Positions 7,870 through 17,022 of a stretch of DNA of 37,556 bases are shown piece by piece; within the stretch, counting starts at the first letter, position 1, and each line of letters begins with the position of its first letter. A program made the position numbers and the translations under genes. Under the pieces are notes generated by a model. It ran no database searches, was not told the DNA's origin, and worked only from the letters and a program-made list of their open reading frames with translations. The DNA lies in NCBI GenBank assembly GCA_964533705.1, contig CAZHMN010000023.1, positions 1 through 37,556 of the forward strand, in the 5' to 3' direction. Source of the stretch: CAZHMN01 sp964533705. Lineage in GTDB: Bacteria > Electryoneota > B3-LCP.

Positions 7870-8352
7870 ATGGATGACCAGAAAAAATGTAAATGTCCTG
7901 AAATCGAGGATCAGGATTGGCATTTAAAGGACCTGGATTGGAGCGGTAAGTTCTTTTATTTTGAGGATCTGCCACATTTTTTCAACGTTCCGCTGGGCCT
8001 GGAGAAAAAACAGGAAGAAATGAAGGCGCAGATCGTCAGAAAGGGTTACTCCATCGTCAATGAAGATATGATTCTGCACGAACCGGGTCTATTTCGGGGG
8101 CGCCTCTTATTGGAGATTGAGGATCCCGAGCAATACGACGCCAACGTATTGCAGTTCGAAAATGCGCGCATCTTAACGAGAGTTCATCACGGTGGTTCAG
8201 GGGGATTAAAGGAGTCGCTGGATGAGCTTAAGGCATTTACGCAGGATCGCACCCACGTTCTTCCCGGCGCGATTTATTATTGGCACGTCACCTGCCCGAA
8301 ATGCGCCAAAGAGCGGGGTGGTGACAAGATGGTTCTCCTGGCGCGAGTCTGA
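7870..8352 (+). CDS. Hypothetical 160-residue protein with CxC and CxxC motifs
   Basis: I do not recognise a characterised family. The protein is soluble, acidic at the N-terminus, and has no signal peptide. Four cysteines form two pairs, C7-K-C9 close to the start and C142-P-K-C145 near the end, as in a composite metal (zinc or iron) site or redox centre. The centre (FRGRLLLEIEDPE, then TRVHHGGSGGLKESLDEL) has the alternation expected of an alpha/beta fold. The H-H-G-G segment loosely recalls GyrI-like ligand-binding domains, but this is weak. A good Shine-Dalgarno (AGGAG) precedes ATG 7870. It is transcribed in the same direction as der, after an 88-base gap. Confidence 0.75.
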   Translation: MDDQKKCKCPEIEDQDWHLKDLDWSGKFFYFEDLPHFFNVPLGLEKKQEEMKAQIVRKGYSIVNEDMILHEPGLFRGRLLLEIEDPEQYDANVLQFENARILTRVHHGGSGGLKESLDELKAFTQDRTHVLPGAIYYWHVTCPKCAKERGGDKMVLLARV

Positions 8353-8473
8353 GTACTCCTTTATATTAAATTAGATTGGGGAACCCGCATAGCAACCGGG
8401 GAGTTTCTGTAAGTAGGATTTTTGCACATAAATCAAAGATCAGTGTTCCATATATCTGACTGGTGGAGTTGCC

Positions 8474-8638
8474 ATGCTAAGCAAAGAACTGCTGGAAATC
8501 CTGGCCTGCCCCAAGTGCAAAGGTGAGCTGGAGTACCAGACTGAACCGCACCAACTCATCTGCCACAAATGCAGGCTCAAATATCATATCAAAGATGACA
8601 TTCCCAACTTTTTAATCGAGGAAGCCGAATCATTTTAA
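8474..8638 (+). CDS. Trm112-like (UPF0434/YcaR) zinc-ribbon protein, 54 aa
   Basis: This small gene encodes 54 residues starting MLSKELLEILACPKCKGEL, with zinc-ribbon cysteines C12, C15, C30 and C33 and the typical IPNFL motif near the end. It matches the Trm112/UPF0434 family: compact proteins that in eukaryotes and archaea activate methyltransferases, with the bacterial role largely open. The start is supported by GGAG (8465-8468) five bases before the ATG. It ends 14 bases before the first PorU-like gene's possible ATG at 8653, so the two may be co-transcribed, but no functional link is known. Confidence 0.88.
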   Translation: MLSKELLEILACPKCKGELEYQTEPHQLICHKCRLKYHIKDDIPNFLIEEAESF

Positions 8639-8652
8639 AAACCTGGAAGCGA

Positions 8653-11600
8653 ATGATTACCGCCGGCTTCGATATTCGACTCTGCATTGGCCTACGGCTT
8701 AAAAAAACAATGCCGAATGCTCCAGGATGGATCATCGGCTTTTTGTTGTTCTTGTTTGCTATTGCAGTAAACGGAAGAGCCGGGAATCCGCAGTCTGATA
8801 TTTTGCTGCTTAAGAATGACGCATCCGGCATTTCACTGCGGTATCGAACGCCGACGGTCGCCTGGATGGAACTGGAAACACCGGCGCGAACCTACAGGAC
8901 GCCGAACCTCAGAGGCGCGGGAACGTTCACTCAGGAGGGAGCGCCACAGTTACCGGTGCGGATCATCTGGCTGGCCGTTCCGCCGGGCGTGACTGCGAAT
9001 ATCGCCAGCGTAACCCCTTACGGGATTAGCTCGGCGGACTGCGTGCCGGTTCCCGTACCGCGTCTTGATGCGGCGGGTGCGCCCTCATTCGATGAAGATC
9101 CCGAATTTTACGCCGCGACGATCCCTTTTCCCGCGGTCTGGGCGGAGCTGCAGGGGCCTGAGTCCTACCGCGATTTGGAGGTCATTCGTCTGCTGGTTTA
9201 CCCCTGCCGGTTTCCTTCTGAAAACGGCGGGACGCTAATGCTGGATTCGGTGGACGTGCAGGTGCAGTTTCAGGGGGGCAGTGCCGCTGTGTCAGGTTAT
9301 TCCCGCCCGCTTGAGGATGAATTCTACAGCGGTTTGATCGCCAACTGGGAGGGGCCGGCCAAAACCTGGAAGCAGCCCCGTCTGCGGCAGGTTGAGATTT
9401 CGGATCCCTGGCCGTCCGGCGATCTTTATAAGATGGAAATTGACGAGTCGGGCATCTACAAGCTGACCTATAACGACCTGGTCAACGCCGGTATCAATCT
9501 GGACGGACTGGATCCCCGCACCATTCGGATTTTCAACAACGGCGGCGAGGCACTGCCCAAGGACTTGATCGTCCCGCGCCCCGACGGCCCCATCGAAAAC
9601 GCCATTCTGGCGCACGGGGAGGAAGACGGCGTTTTCAACCAGGGCGACGAGATCTGGTTTTACGGCAAATCGGTTCACGAATGGGAGACGGTGTGGTATT
9701 CACCGGAGCAGCGTTACCGCTTTCAGCATTACCAGAATCACTACACGGATCACAACATTTACTGGCTGAACATCAACCCCTCCGGCCCTCAGGGCAAGCG
9801 GATGGGGGCACTGGGCGTAGGCGGTGAACCCGATTTTACACCTTCAACGACCAAAGCGTACTATTTCGAGGAGAAGGACATTTACGCCATCTATAGTGAT
9901 TTAGCCCTGCCGCAATATATGCCGAATCTGTACGGGGATCTCTTCTCCGGAGTTTCGGCAACGCGCACTTTCAGTTTCTATCTGGAGAATGTTGTTGATT
10001 CCGCGCCCGCTCTATTGACAATTGTGTTGAACTGTCCGGAGCAGGGAACTCACGAATTTAAAGTTTCTATTAATAATCATTTGATCGTCTATACCGCACC
10101 GGACAGCTATGCGATCGAAGTAACGACCGAAGTTGATCCGGGGATTCTATACAGCAACGGTAGTAACAGCCTGCGCATAGAACACCTGTCCGCCGGTTCG
10201 GCCTACCTCGATTATTTCGAGCTGGAGTACACCCGGAGTCTGACCACCTCGCTGAACCGGATAGATTTCATCAGCCCCGATGCCACGGGGTTGACCCAGT
10301 ACGAAATAGAGGGGATCACCGATCCCTGGATTTTCGACGTAACCGACTTCGATGACGTCAAGGCAGTGCAGGCTTCAACCTTTAAAGATTACAGTGAGGC
10401 CTTATCGCCGCGCCGTTACATCGCCTTAAACTCATCAAAGCTGTTCTCGCCGCTTTCTATTGAAAAAGACCGGCGCGATGGGGACGAATACGTCAACCTG
10501 CGCATGACGCTGGGTGCTGACCTTCTGGTTATCGCCGGTGACGCTTTCTACGACGCTATGGCGGCCTACGAAGAGTATCGTGAAACCGAGGCTCCGACAC
10601 CTATGGAGGTTCTGCGGGTGCGGGTCAGCGACATCTACGATGAGTATGGCTGGGGGCTTCCTGATCCGGTCGCCATTCGCGATTTCCTGAAGACTACACT
10701 GCCGATTTACAACTGGGCGGTTTCCCCGATTTATCTGCTCATCGTGGGGGACGGCGACTTCGATTATAAGAATAAGCTCTCCACTTCGGGCGGCAACTGG
10801 GTGATTCCGTTCGAGGAGCAAAGCCGCTGTACGGATGATTGGTATTCCTACTTCGAACCCACGGATAACTCCGGCGCTTATCCCCAACTGGCTACCGGTC
10901 GCTGGCCGGTGCAGAGCATCGCCGAAGTTGAAGAGATGATCGAGCGGGTTAGGATTTACGAGAGCGGTCAGGATCTGGGCCCCTGGCGGGATCGCGTCCT
11001 TCTGGTGGCGGACGATGAGTACGGCCGGCAGGGCGGGTATTCGGCCATGGAAGCGACCCATACGACCAACAGCGAGCTGCTCGCCAATAACTACTTCCCC
11101 GGAATTCTGAACGTACAAAAGTTATATTTGACAGAATATCCGGTCAGTTCCGATCCGGCCGGTGGTGGGCGCCGCAAGCCGGAAGCCGGCCAGGATCTGG
11201 TGGCGGAGATCAACGATGGTTATCTGCTGGTCAACTATATAGGTCACGGCAACCCCACCGTCTGGGCTCACGAGCACGTATTTTTGCAGAGTCGAGATTT
11301 GCCGCTGCTGTACAATGGCACCAAGCTGCCTCTTTTCGTGGCAGCCACCTGCGAATGGGCTTACTGGGATGATCCCTTCACCCAGAGTATGCCGGAAATC
11401 ATGCTGACGCTGCCGGGTGGAGGGGCGATCGCCGTCATCGCCGCAACGCGAGAAACGTCTCCCGGAGCCAACCAGGATTTGCTGGAAAACTTATATCTCG
11501 AGTTGTTCGCGGAACCGGCTGGTTGCCGCTTCGGGACGGCTTTGATGCGCGCCAAAAGCCGTTCCTTTGTGCACAATCCCTTCGGCGGCGGCAACGTCAA

Positions 11601-12708
11601 CCAGGAGAAGTACAACTTGCTGGGCGATCCGTTTTTGAGGTTGGCTATGCCGCAACTCACCGTCCAGATCAATCCGAGTTCCGCGGATACTTTAGTGGCG
11701 CTGGGAGAATTTACGGTTTCGGGCGAAATCTGCACTCAATCGGGCGGCCCGCTTCCCTCTTTTTCCGGTACGGCCAACCTTCAGGTTCTGGATGCGCCTA
11801 TCCCCATTTATTACGGATTTAATAATAATCCTCCGCCCTCGACGCCGACATACTACCTGCCGGGTAATCTGATCTTCCGCGGCGACGTCAGCGTTCAAGA
11901 TGGACGCTTTCAGTCAACGTTCATTGTGCCGGTTGACATCAGTTACGCGGGCACCACCGGGCGTTATTCCATTTACGCTTGCTCGGATGAAGTTGATGCG
12001 GCGGGGATGAATGATAACGTTTTCATCGGGGAATCGGCAGTCGCTCTCACGGATACGATCCCGCCTGATATTAAAGTCTATTTCGATTCTCCCGCTTATC
12101 GCAGCGGTGATCCGGTCAGCACCGAAGCCAAGCTTTACGTTGAGGTCTGCGATAGTAACGGGATCAATCTGACCGGCAATGTCGGGCACGGAATTATCGT
12201 CACCATTGACGATCTTAGTCCTATTGATTTGACGGATTCATTCAGTTATTTTCTGGACAGTTATAAGAGTGGCCGAGCCGAACATCAGTTCCTCCCAGGG
12301 GAAATAACGCCGGGCGAACATCACGCCCAGGCTGTTGCCTGGGACGCCGCCAATAATCCCAACACGGCCGAGATCGATTTCGTCGTCATCGGGACGGAAG
12401 AGCTGGCGCTGACCGATGTCCTCAATTATCCCAATCCTTTTCGGGATTACACTCGTTTCACCTTCTTCCTGAGTGAACCGGCTCTCGTGACCATCAAAAT
12501 TTACACCGTGGCCGGGCGACTCGTTAAAGTCATCTCCGGGATTCAGGGTATCGGCACGTTCAACTGGGACGATCCGCTGTTGGTCTGGGATGGACGCGAT
12601 GAGCAGGGTGATCTGGTCTCGAACGGCGTCTACATCTATAAAATATGCGCTGAAGGTCTTTCAGGCGGTTTCGCCGAGGAAATCGGCAAGCTGATCGCCA
12701 TGCGATGA
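8653..12708 (+). CDS. porU: PorU-like T9SS sortase / C25 peptidase, copy 1
   Basis: The 1351-residue protein resembles PorU, the C25-family sortase of type IX secretion that cleaves C-terminal sorting domains and attaches cargo to the cell surface. The order is a signal peptide (hydrophobic run GFLLFLFAIAV), a PorU-type N-terminal region with GIYKLTYNDL and RIFNNGGEALP (about 260-300), a C25 catalytic domain (about 640-1000), beta-sandwich domains, and a sorting-type CTD from about 1255 (NYPNPF to VYIYKICAEG). The catalytic pair is visible as H865 (GHG) and C900 (AATCEW), 35 residues apart versus 33 in RgpB. ATG 8653 has a weak GGAAG upstream; ATG 8710 gives a tidier signal peptide and is an alternative. 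It is tandem with a paralogue and close to porV, as in Bacteroidetes porU-porV. Bases 9138-9788 are identical in the paralogue. Confidence 0.82.
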   Translation: MITAGFDIRLCIGLRLKKTMPNAPGWIIGFLLFLFAIAVNGRAGNPQSDILLLKNDASGISLRYRTPTVAWMELETPARTYRTPNLRGAGTFTQEGAPQLPVRIIWLAVPPGVTANIASVTPYGISSADCVPVPVPRLDAAGAPSFDEDPEFYAATIPFPAVWAELQGPESYRDLEVIRLLVYPCRFPSENGGTLMLDSVDVQVQFQGGSAAVSGYSRPLEDEFYSGLIANWEGPAKTWKQPRLRQVEISDPWPSGDLYKMEIDESGIYKLTYNDLVNAGINLDGLDPRTIRIFNNGGEALPKDLIVPRPDGPIENAILAHGEEDGVFNQGDEIWFYGKSVHEWETVWYSPEQRYRFQHYQNHYTDHNIYWLNINPSGPQGKRMGALGVGGEPDFTPSTTKAYYFEEKDIYAIYSDLALPQYMPNLYGDLFSGVSATRTFSFYLENVVDSAPALLTIVLNCPEQGTHEFKVSINNHLIVYTAPDSYAIEVTTEVDPGILYSNGSNSLRIEHLSAGSAYLDYFELEYTRSLTTSLNRIDFISPDATGLTQYEIEGITDPWIFDVTDFDDVKAVQASTFKDYSEALSPRRYIALNSSKLFSPLSIEKDRRDGDEYVNLRMTLGADLLVIAGDAFYDAMAAYEEYRETEAPTPMEVLRVRVSDIYDEYGWGLPDPVAIRDFLKTTLPIYNWAVSPIYLLIVGDGDFDYKNKLSTSGGNWVIPFEEQSRCTDDWYSYFEPTDNSGAYPQLATGRWPVQSIAEVEEMIERVRIYESGQDLGPWRDRVLLVADDEYGRQGGYSAMEATHTTNSELLANNYFPGILNVQKLYLTEYPVSSDPAGGGRRKPEAGQDLVAEINDGYLLVNYIGHGNPTVWAHEHVFLQSRDLPLLYNGTKLPLFVAATCEWAYWDDPFTQSMPEIMLTLPGGGAIAVIAATRETSPGANQDLLENLYLELFAEPAGCRFGTALMRAKSRSFVHNPFGGGNVNQEKYNLLGDPFLRLAMPQLTVQINPSSADTLVALGEFTVSGEICTQSGGPLPSFSGTANLQVLDAPIPIYYGFNNNPPPSTPTYYLPGNLIFRGDVSVQDGRFQSTFIVPVDISYAGTTGRYSIYACSDEVDAAGMNDNVFIGESAVALTDTIPPDIKVYFDSPAYRSGDPVSTEAKLYVEVCDSNGINLTGNVGHGIIVTIDDLSPIDLTDSFSYFLDSYKSGRAEHQFLPGEITPGEHHAQAVAWDAANNPNTAEIDFVVIGTEELALTDVLNYPNPFRDYTRFTFFLSEPALVTIKIYTVAGRLVKVISGIQGIGTFNWDDPLLVWDGRDEQGDLVSNGVYIYKICAEGLSGGFAEEIGKLIAMR
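9138..9788 (+). repeat. 651-bp identical tract, copy in PorU-like gene 1
   Basis: By direct row-by-row comparison this segment is identical to 13294-13944 (offset 4156), while sequence on both sides of it is clearly diverged. The first difference after it is T9789 versus A13945, which is synonymous, followed by about 15 more identical bases. Confidence 0.93.
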
Positions 12709-12728
12709 AAGCTAACGACCTATTTTGG

Positions 12729-12780
12729 AGAAAAAATAACTTTACCTTGAAACTAAAAGCGTATAATCTTGATTAAATAG
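12729..12780 (+). promoter_or_regulatory. Conserved AT-rich element upstream of PorU-like gene 2
   Basis: Pattern AGAAAAAA..TA..TTT.CCTTGAAAC...AAGC.TA.AAT..T.ATT.AATAG. The same element occurs before porV (16894-16946) with TTGAAA and AATAG at identical 29-base spacing. It could carry a promoter: TTGAAA at 12747 is -35-like, but no -10 box sits at ideal spacing from it. It could also be a shared 3' flank left by tandem duplication of the gene. Confidence 0.45.
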
Positions 12781-12853
12781 ATACGCTTACAACTAACGAT
12801 ATGCCGAAAGCATCCCTTCGGGAAAACCACTTAAACCATATCAAAGAGGCCGC

Positions 12854-15800
12854 GTGACGAAAACGAGGGATCAAATCCTTTGCGTCATACTGGTTTTTGC
12901 CCTTTTTTCCAGTTTAGGCCAGGCAACGGCTCCGGAAGCGGACGTGTCATTTTTGCAGAACGACGCGACCGGGATTTCGCTCCGGTATCGAACTCCGATC
13001 ACCTACTGGGCGAAGATCGAAACGCCCGATCGTGATTATTACAGCCCATACGTTAAGGGTGCGGGGATGAGCGGGTCGGAGGGCATGCCGCAACTGCCCG
13101 TCAGGGTCATCTGGCTGGCCGTTCCACCAGGTGCGACTCCGATTCTAAGTGCTGTGATCCCTTACGGAGTCAGTTCATTCCCAAAGGTTCCCGCTCCGGT
13201 TCCGGTGATCACCGCCGGAGCGGACGGATCGGTCGTACCGGTTTACGAGGAGGATCCGGGATATTATAACGCAGGATCGCCCTTTCCCGGTGCCTGGGCG
13301 GAGCTGCAGGGGCCTGAGTCCTACCGCGATTTGGAGGTCATTCGTCTGCTGGTTTACCCCTGCCGGTTTCCTTCTGAAAACGGCGGGACGCTAATGCTGG
13401 ATTCGGTGGACGTGCAGGTGCAGTTTCAGGGGGGCAGTGCCGCTGTGTCAGGTTATTCCCGCCCGCTTGAGGATGAATTCTACAGCGGTTTGATCGCCAA
13501 CTGGGAGGGGCCGGCCAAAACCTGGAAGCAGCCCCGTCTGCGGCAGGTTGAGATTTCGGATCCCTGGCCGTCCGGCGATCTTTATAAGATGGAAATTGAC
13601 GAGTCGGGCATCTACAAGCTGACCTATAACGACCTGGTCAACGCCGGTATCAATCTGGACGGACTGGATCCCCGCACCATTCGGATTTTCAACAACGGCG
13701 GCGAGGCACTGCCCAAGGACTTGATCGTCCCGCGCCCCGACGGCCCCATCGAAAACGCCATTCTGGCGCACGGGGAGGAAGACGGCGTTTTCAACCAGGG
13801 CGACGAGATCTGGTTTTACGGCAAATCGGTTCACGAATGGGAGACGGTGTGGTATTCACCGGAGCAGCGTTACCGCTTTCAGCATTACCAGAATCACTAC
13901 ACGGATCACAACATTTACTGGCTGAACATCAACCCCTCCGGCCCACAGGGCAAGCGGATGGAGGCGCTGGGCGTAGAAGGGTCTCCGGAAATCGCTCCCC
14001 TGACGAGCAAAGCCTATTATGCCGAAGATAAAGAACAGTACGCGGTTTTCGACGATTTCGCCCTGCCGCAGGATATGCCCAACCTCTACGGAGACCTTTT
14101 TAGCGGTGAAGGATCCAGCCGCAGTTTCAGCTTCTATCTTGAAGAGGTGGTCACCTCGGCGAACGCGCTGTTAGTCCTGCGGATTAAGTGCGACGACACC
14201 CTTTATCACCGTTTTAACGTTTATATCAATAACTTCACCGATCCGATCTACACCACTCCGAATAAAAGGTACGTCATCGAGGAGATCATTACAGTTGATC
14301 CGGAAATACTTCGCTCCGGTAGCAATACTCTGCGCATCGAACACCTCTCCGTCGGCGCTTGTTACCTCGACTATTTTGAAATAGAATACACCCGAAATCT
14401 AGCCACCTCATCGGATCGAATTGATTTCATCAGCCCCAATGCCACAGGATTGGCCGAGTATGATATCGAGGGTATCTCAGACACCTGGGTTTTCGATGTA
14501 ACCGTTTTCGATGATGTCAGATATACTCATGCATCCACGTTCAAGGATAGCAGCCAGGCGCTATCCCCGCGCCGCTTTATCGCTTTGAATCCATCGCAGC
14601 TCCTCTCGCCGCTTTCCATTGAAAAAGACCGGCGCGATGGGGATGAGTACGTCAACTTGCGCATGACGCTGGGAGCGGACATCCTGGTCATCGCTGGAGA
14701 CGCCTTCTACGACGCCATGGCGGCTTATGAAGAGTATCGCGAGTCAGAGGCGCCGACGCCCATGGAAGTTCTGAGGGTGCGAGTCAGCGATATTTACGAT
14801 GAATATGGCTGGGGTCTTCCGGATCCGGCCGCCATCCGCGATTTTCTAAAAACTTCACTGCCGCTCTATAACTGGGCGATTTCACCACTGTTTCTGCTCA
14901 TTGTGGGGGATGGAGATTACGACTATAAAAACAAGCTGTCCTCACCGGTCGGCAACTGGGTCATACCCTTTGAGGAAGGTGGGCGCTGCACCGATGACTG
15001 GTATTCCTACTTCGAGCCCACGGATAACTCCTACGCTTATCCTCAACTTGCCACAGGCCGCTGGCCGGTTCAGGATGTAAGCGAAATTGAAGAGCTGATT
15101 GAGCGCGTGAAGGCCTACGAGAGCAACCAGGATTTCGGACCCTGGAAAGATCGTGTCGTCTTCGTCGCAGATGATGAATACGGCCCCAGTGGGGCATATT
15201 CAACCTGGGAAGAGAATCATATAACGGACACTGAGTTCATCGCCGAAAACGGCTACATTCCAGATATCTTGAATAAACAGAAGATCTACCTGACGGAATA
15301 TCCCGTGAGCTATGATCCCACCGGTGGAGGGCGACGCAAACCCGAAGCCAACGCTGACCTGATTGCCGCCATCAACGAGGGTTGTATTCTGGTCAACTAC
15401 ATGGGGCATGGCAATCCCACCGTCTGGGCGCACGAACACGTCTTTCTGCAAAGTCGCGATCTTCCGCTTTTAAACAATGGTCCCAAGTTGCCCCTTTTCG
15501 TGGCGGCCACCTGCGACTGGGCTTATTGGGATGATCCCTACAGCCAGGCCATGCCGGAAATCATGATCCACCAGGCGGGCGGAGGAGCGATCGGAGCCAT
15601 CGGTGCTACCCGCGTAACGGGCGCGAATTCCAACTATCTGTTCCTGCAGAACTTCTACCTTGAGCTTTTCGCGGAATCCACCGGTCAACGGATGGGTGAA
15701 GCTCTGATGCGTGGAAAGGCCCGCACTTTCGTCCATAATCCGGGGCTGGGCAGCAATAATACTAACGCCGAAAAATACCATCTGCTGGGCGATCCGGTGC

Positions 15801-16873
15801 TGAGGCTGACCATGCCCCAACTTAAGGTCGTGATCGACACTATGAACACGGACACTCTGACCGCTCTTGATCACGTCGTCGTTTCAGGAGAGGTACAAAC
15901 CCAATCCGGAAACGCGTTGCCCTCGTTTAGCGGGATCGCCAACCTTCAGGTTTTTGATCCCCGCATCCCTGTTTATTACGGGTTTAACAATGGTGATCCA
16001 CCTCCGACACCGACGTATATACTGCCCGGGAATCTGATTTTCCGAGGTGACGCCAGTGTGTCTGAGGGGCGTTTCGAGAGCAGTTTTGTCGTGCCCATTG
16101 ATATCAGCTATGGGGGCGTCGGGGGACGTTATTCAGTGTACGCCTATTCCGACGATAGTGACGGTGCGGGCGCCTACGACGAGGTGGTCTTCGCTGAATC
16201 GGCCGGCATGCTCCCAGACTCGATACCACCCTTGGTGAACATTTACTTCGAGTCACCGGGATTTCGACCGGGCGACGCAGTGGGACCGGAGGCGACGATT
16301 TACGTGGAAGTCATTGACAGCAACGGCGTCAATCTCACCGGCAGCGTGGGTCATGGCATCACCGTTTCGATTGACGACAGCAATCCGATAGAGTTGACCG
16401 ATTCTTTCAGCTATTACCTGGATAGCTACACCCGTGGACGCACAGAGTATCAATTCAAGCCGGGAGAACTATCGCCTGGGCCTCATACAGCCACGGCGAT
16501 TGCCTGGGATGCCGCCAACAATCCCAATTCGGCCGAGATCAGCTTTGAAGTGGTCGGATTGGGGGAATTTCGCCTGTCTGATCTATTGAATTATCCCAAT
16601 CCTTTCAAGAATGTAACGCGTTTCACCTTCTACCTTTCTGAGCCGGCGGACGTGACGATCAAGGTCTACACGGTTGCGGGCAGGCTGATCAAGACGATCA
16701 GCGGCATTCAGGGGGAAGGTACCTATAATTGGGATGATCCCATGTTGATCTGGGATGGGCGCGATGAACAGGGTGATTTGCTGTCCAATGGAGTGTATAT
16801 CTATAAAGTACGGGCGGAAGGGTACGGAGGCCAGAGCGCCGAGGAAACAGGGAAATTAATCGTCATGAGATGA
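12854..16873 (+). CDS. porU: PorU-like T9SS sortase / C25 peptidase, copy 2
   Basis: The 1339-residue paralogue of the preceding gene has the same domain order: signal peptide (ILCVILVFALFSSLGQATA), PorU-type N-terminal region, C25 domain with H852 (MGHGNP) and C887 (AATCDW), beta-sandwich region, and CTD from about 1239 ending VYIYKVRAEG. Both catalytic residues are intact, so neither copy is an obvious decoy. It starts with GTG 12854 after AAAGAGG at 12843-12849. It precedes the PorV-like gene, the same order as PG0026-PG0027 in P. gingivalis, so this copy sits in the canonical position. Outside the identical tract (13294-13944), third codon positions differ often, so the duplication itself is old. 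Confidence 0.82.
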   Translation: MTKTRDQILCVILVFALFSSLGQATAPEADVSFLQNDATGISLRYRTPITYWAKIETPDRDYYSPYVKGAGMSGSEGMPQLPVRVIWLAVPPGATPILSAVIPYGVSSFPKVPAPVPVITAGADGSVVPVYEEDPGYYNAGSPFPGAWAELQGPESYRDLEVIRLLVYPCRFPSENGGTLMLDSVDVQVQFQGGSAAVSGYSRPLEDEFYSGLIANWEGPAKTWKQPRLRQVEISDPWPSGDLYKMEIDESGIYKLTYNDLVNAGINLDGLDPRTIRIFNNGGEALPKDLIVPRPDGPIENAILAHGEEDGVFNQGDEIWFYGKSVHEWETVWYSPEQRYRFQHYQNHYTDHNIYWLNINPSGPQGKRMEALGVEGSPEIAPLTSKAYYAEDKEQYAVFDDFALPQDMPNLYGDLFSGEGSSRSFSFYLEEVVTSANALLVLRIKCDDTLYHRFNVYINNFTDPIYTTPNKRYVIEEIITVDPEILRSGSNTLRIEHLSVGACYLDYFEIEYTRNLATSSDRIDFISPNATGLAEYDIEGISDTWVFDVTVFDDVRYTHASTFKDSSQALSPRRFIALNPSQLLSPLSIEKDRRDGDEYVNLRMTLGADILVIAGDAFYDAMAAYEEYRESEAPTPMEVLRVRVSDIYDEYGWGLPDPAAIRDFLKTSLPLYNWAISPLFLLIVGDGDYDYKNKLSSPVGNWVIPFEEGGRCTDDWYSYFEPTDNSYAYPQLATGRWPVQDVSEIEELIERVKAYESNQDFGPWKDRVVFVADDEYGPSGAYSTWEENHITDTEFIAENGYIPDILNKQKIYLTEYPVSYDPTGGGRRKPEANADLIAAINEGCILVNYMGHGNPTVWAHEHVFLQSRDLPLLNNGPKLPLFVAATCDWAYWDDPYSQAMPEIMIHQAGGGAIGAIGATRVTGANSNYLFLQNFYLELFAESTGQRMGEALMRGKARTFVHNPGLGSNNTNAEKYHLLGDPVLRLTMPQLKVVIDTMNTDTLTALDHVVVSGEVQTQSGNALPSFSGIANLQVFDPRIPVYYGFNNGDPPPTPTYILPGNLIFRGDASVSEGRFESSFVVPIDISYGGVGGRYSVYAYSDDSDGAGAYDEVVFAESAGMLPDSIPPLVNIYFESPGFRPGDAVGPEATIYVEVIDSNGVNLTGSVGHGITVSIDDSNPIELTDSFSYYLDSYTRGRTEYQFKPGELSPGPHTATAIAWDAANNPNSAEISFEVVGLGEFRLSDLLNYPNPFKNVTRFTFYLSEPADVTIKVYTVAGRLIKTISGIQGEGTYNWDDPMLIWDGRDEQGDLLSNGVYIYKVRAEGYGGQSAEETGKLIVMR
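13294..13944 (+). repeat. 651-bp identical tract, copy in PorU-like gene 2
   Basis: Identical to 9138-9788. The left boundary is sharp: the base before CTGGGCGG differs and the upstream sequence is diverged. The right boundary is marked by one synonymous change and then diverged sequence after about 15 bases. Confidence 0.93.
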
Positions 16874-16893
16874 GCCTATCGTGCCCCTCCCTT

Positions 16894-16946
16894 AGAAAAA
16901 AGTAGGTTTTCCTTGAAACCTGAAGCCTTAATTATCAATTTAATAG
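16894..16946 (+). promoter_or_regulatory. Conserved AT-rich element upstream of porV
   Basis: Second copy of the element at 12729-12780, with the same TTGAAAC core (16913-16919) and AATAG end. It begins 21 bases after the PorU-like stop and ends about 76 bases before the PorV-like start. Confidence 0.45.
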
Positions 16947-17022
16947 TATGTGATCGTCCGGGAGAAGCGCCCGGGAATGGGCTGACCCAGGACTGTACGA
17001 TGGAAGAGTATCGGAGGAGAAT

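Noticed and set aside
9292..9678. Minus-strand 128-codon open frame, repeated exactly at 13448-13834
   Set aside because: It lies antisense inside both PorU-like genes and is duplicated only because it falls within the 651-bp identical tract; no family features.
10435..11118. Minus-strand 227-codon open frame
   Set aside because: Antisense to the conserved C25 region of PorU-like gene 1; no recognisable motif.
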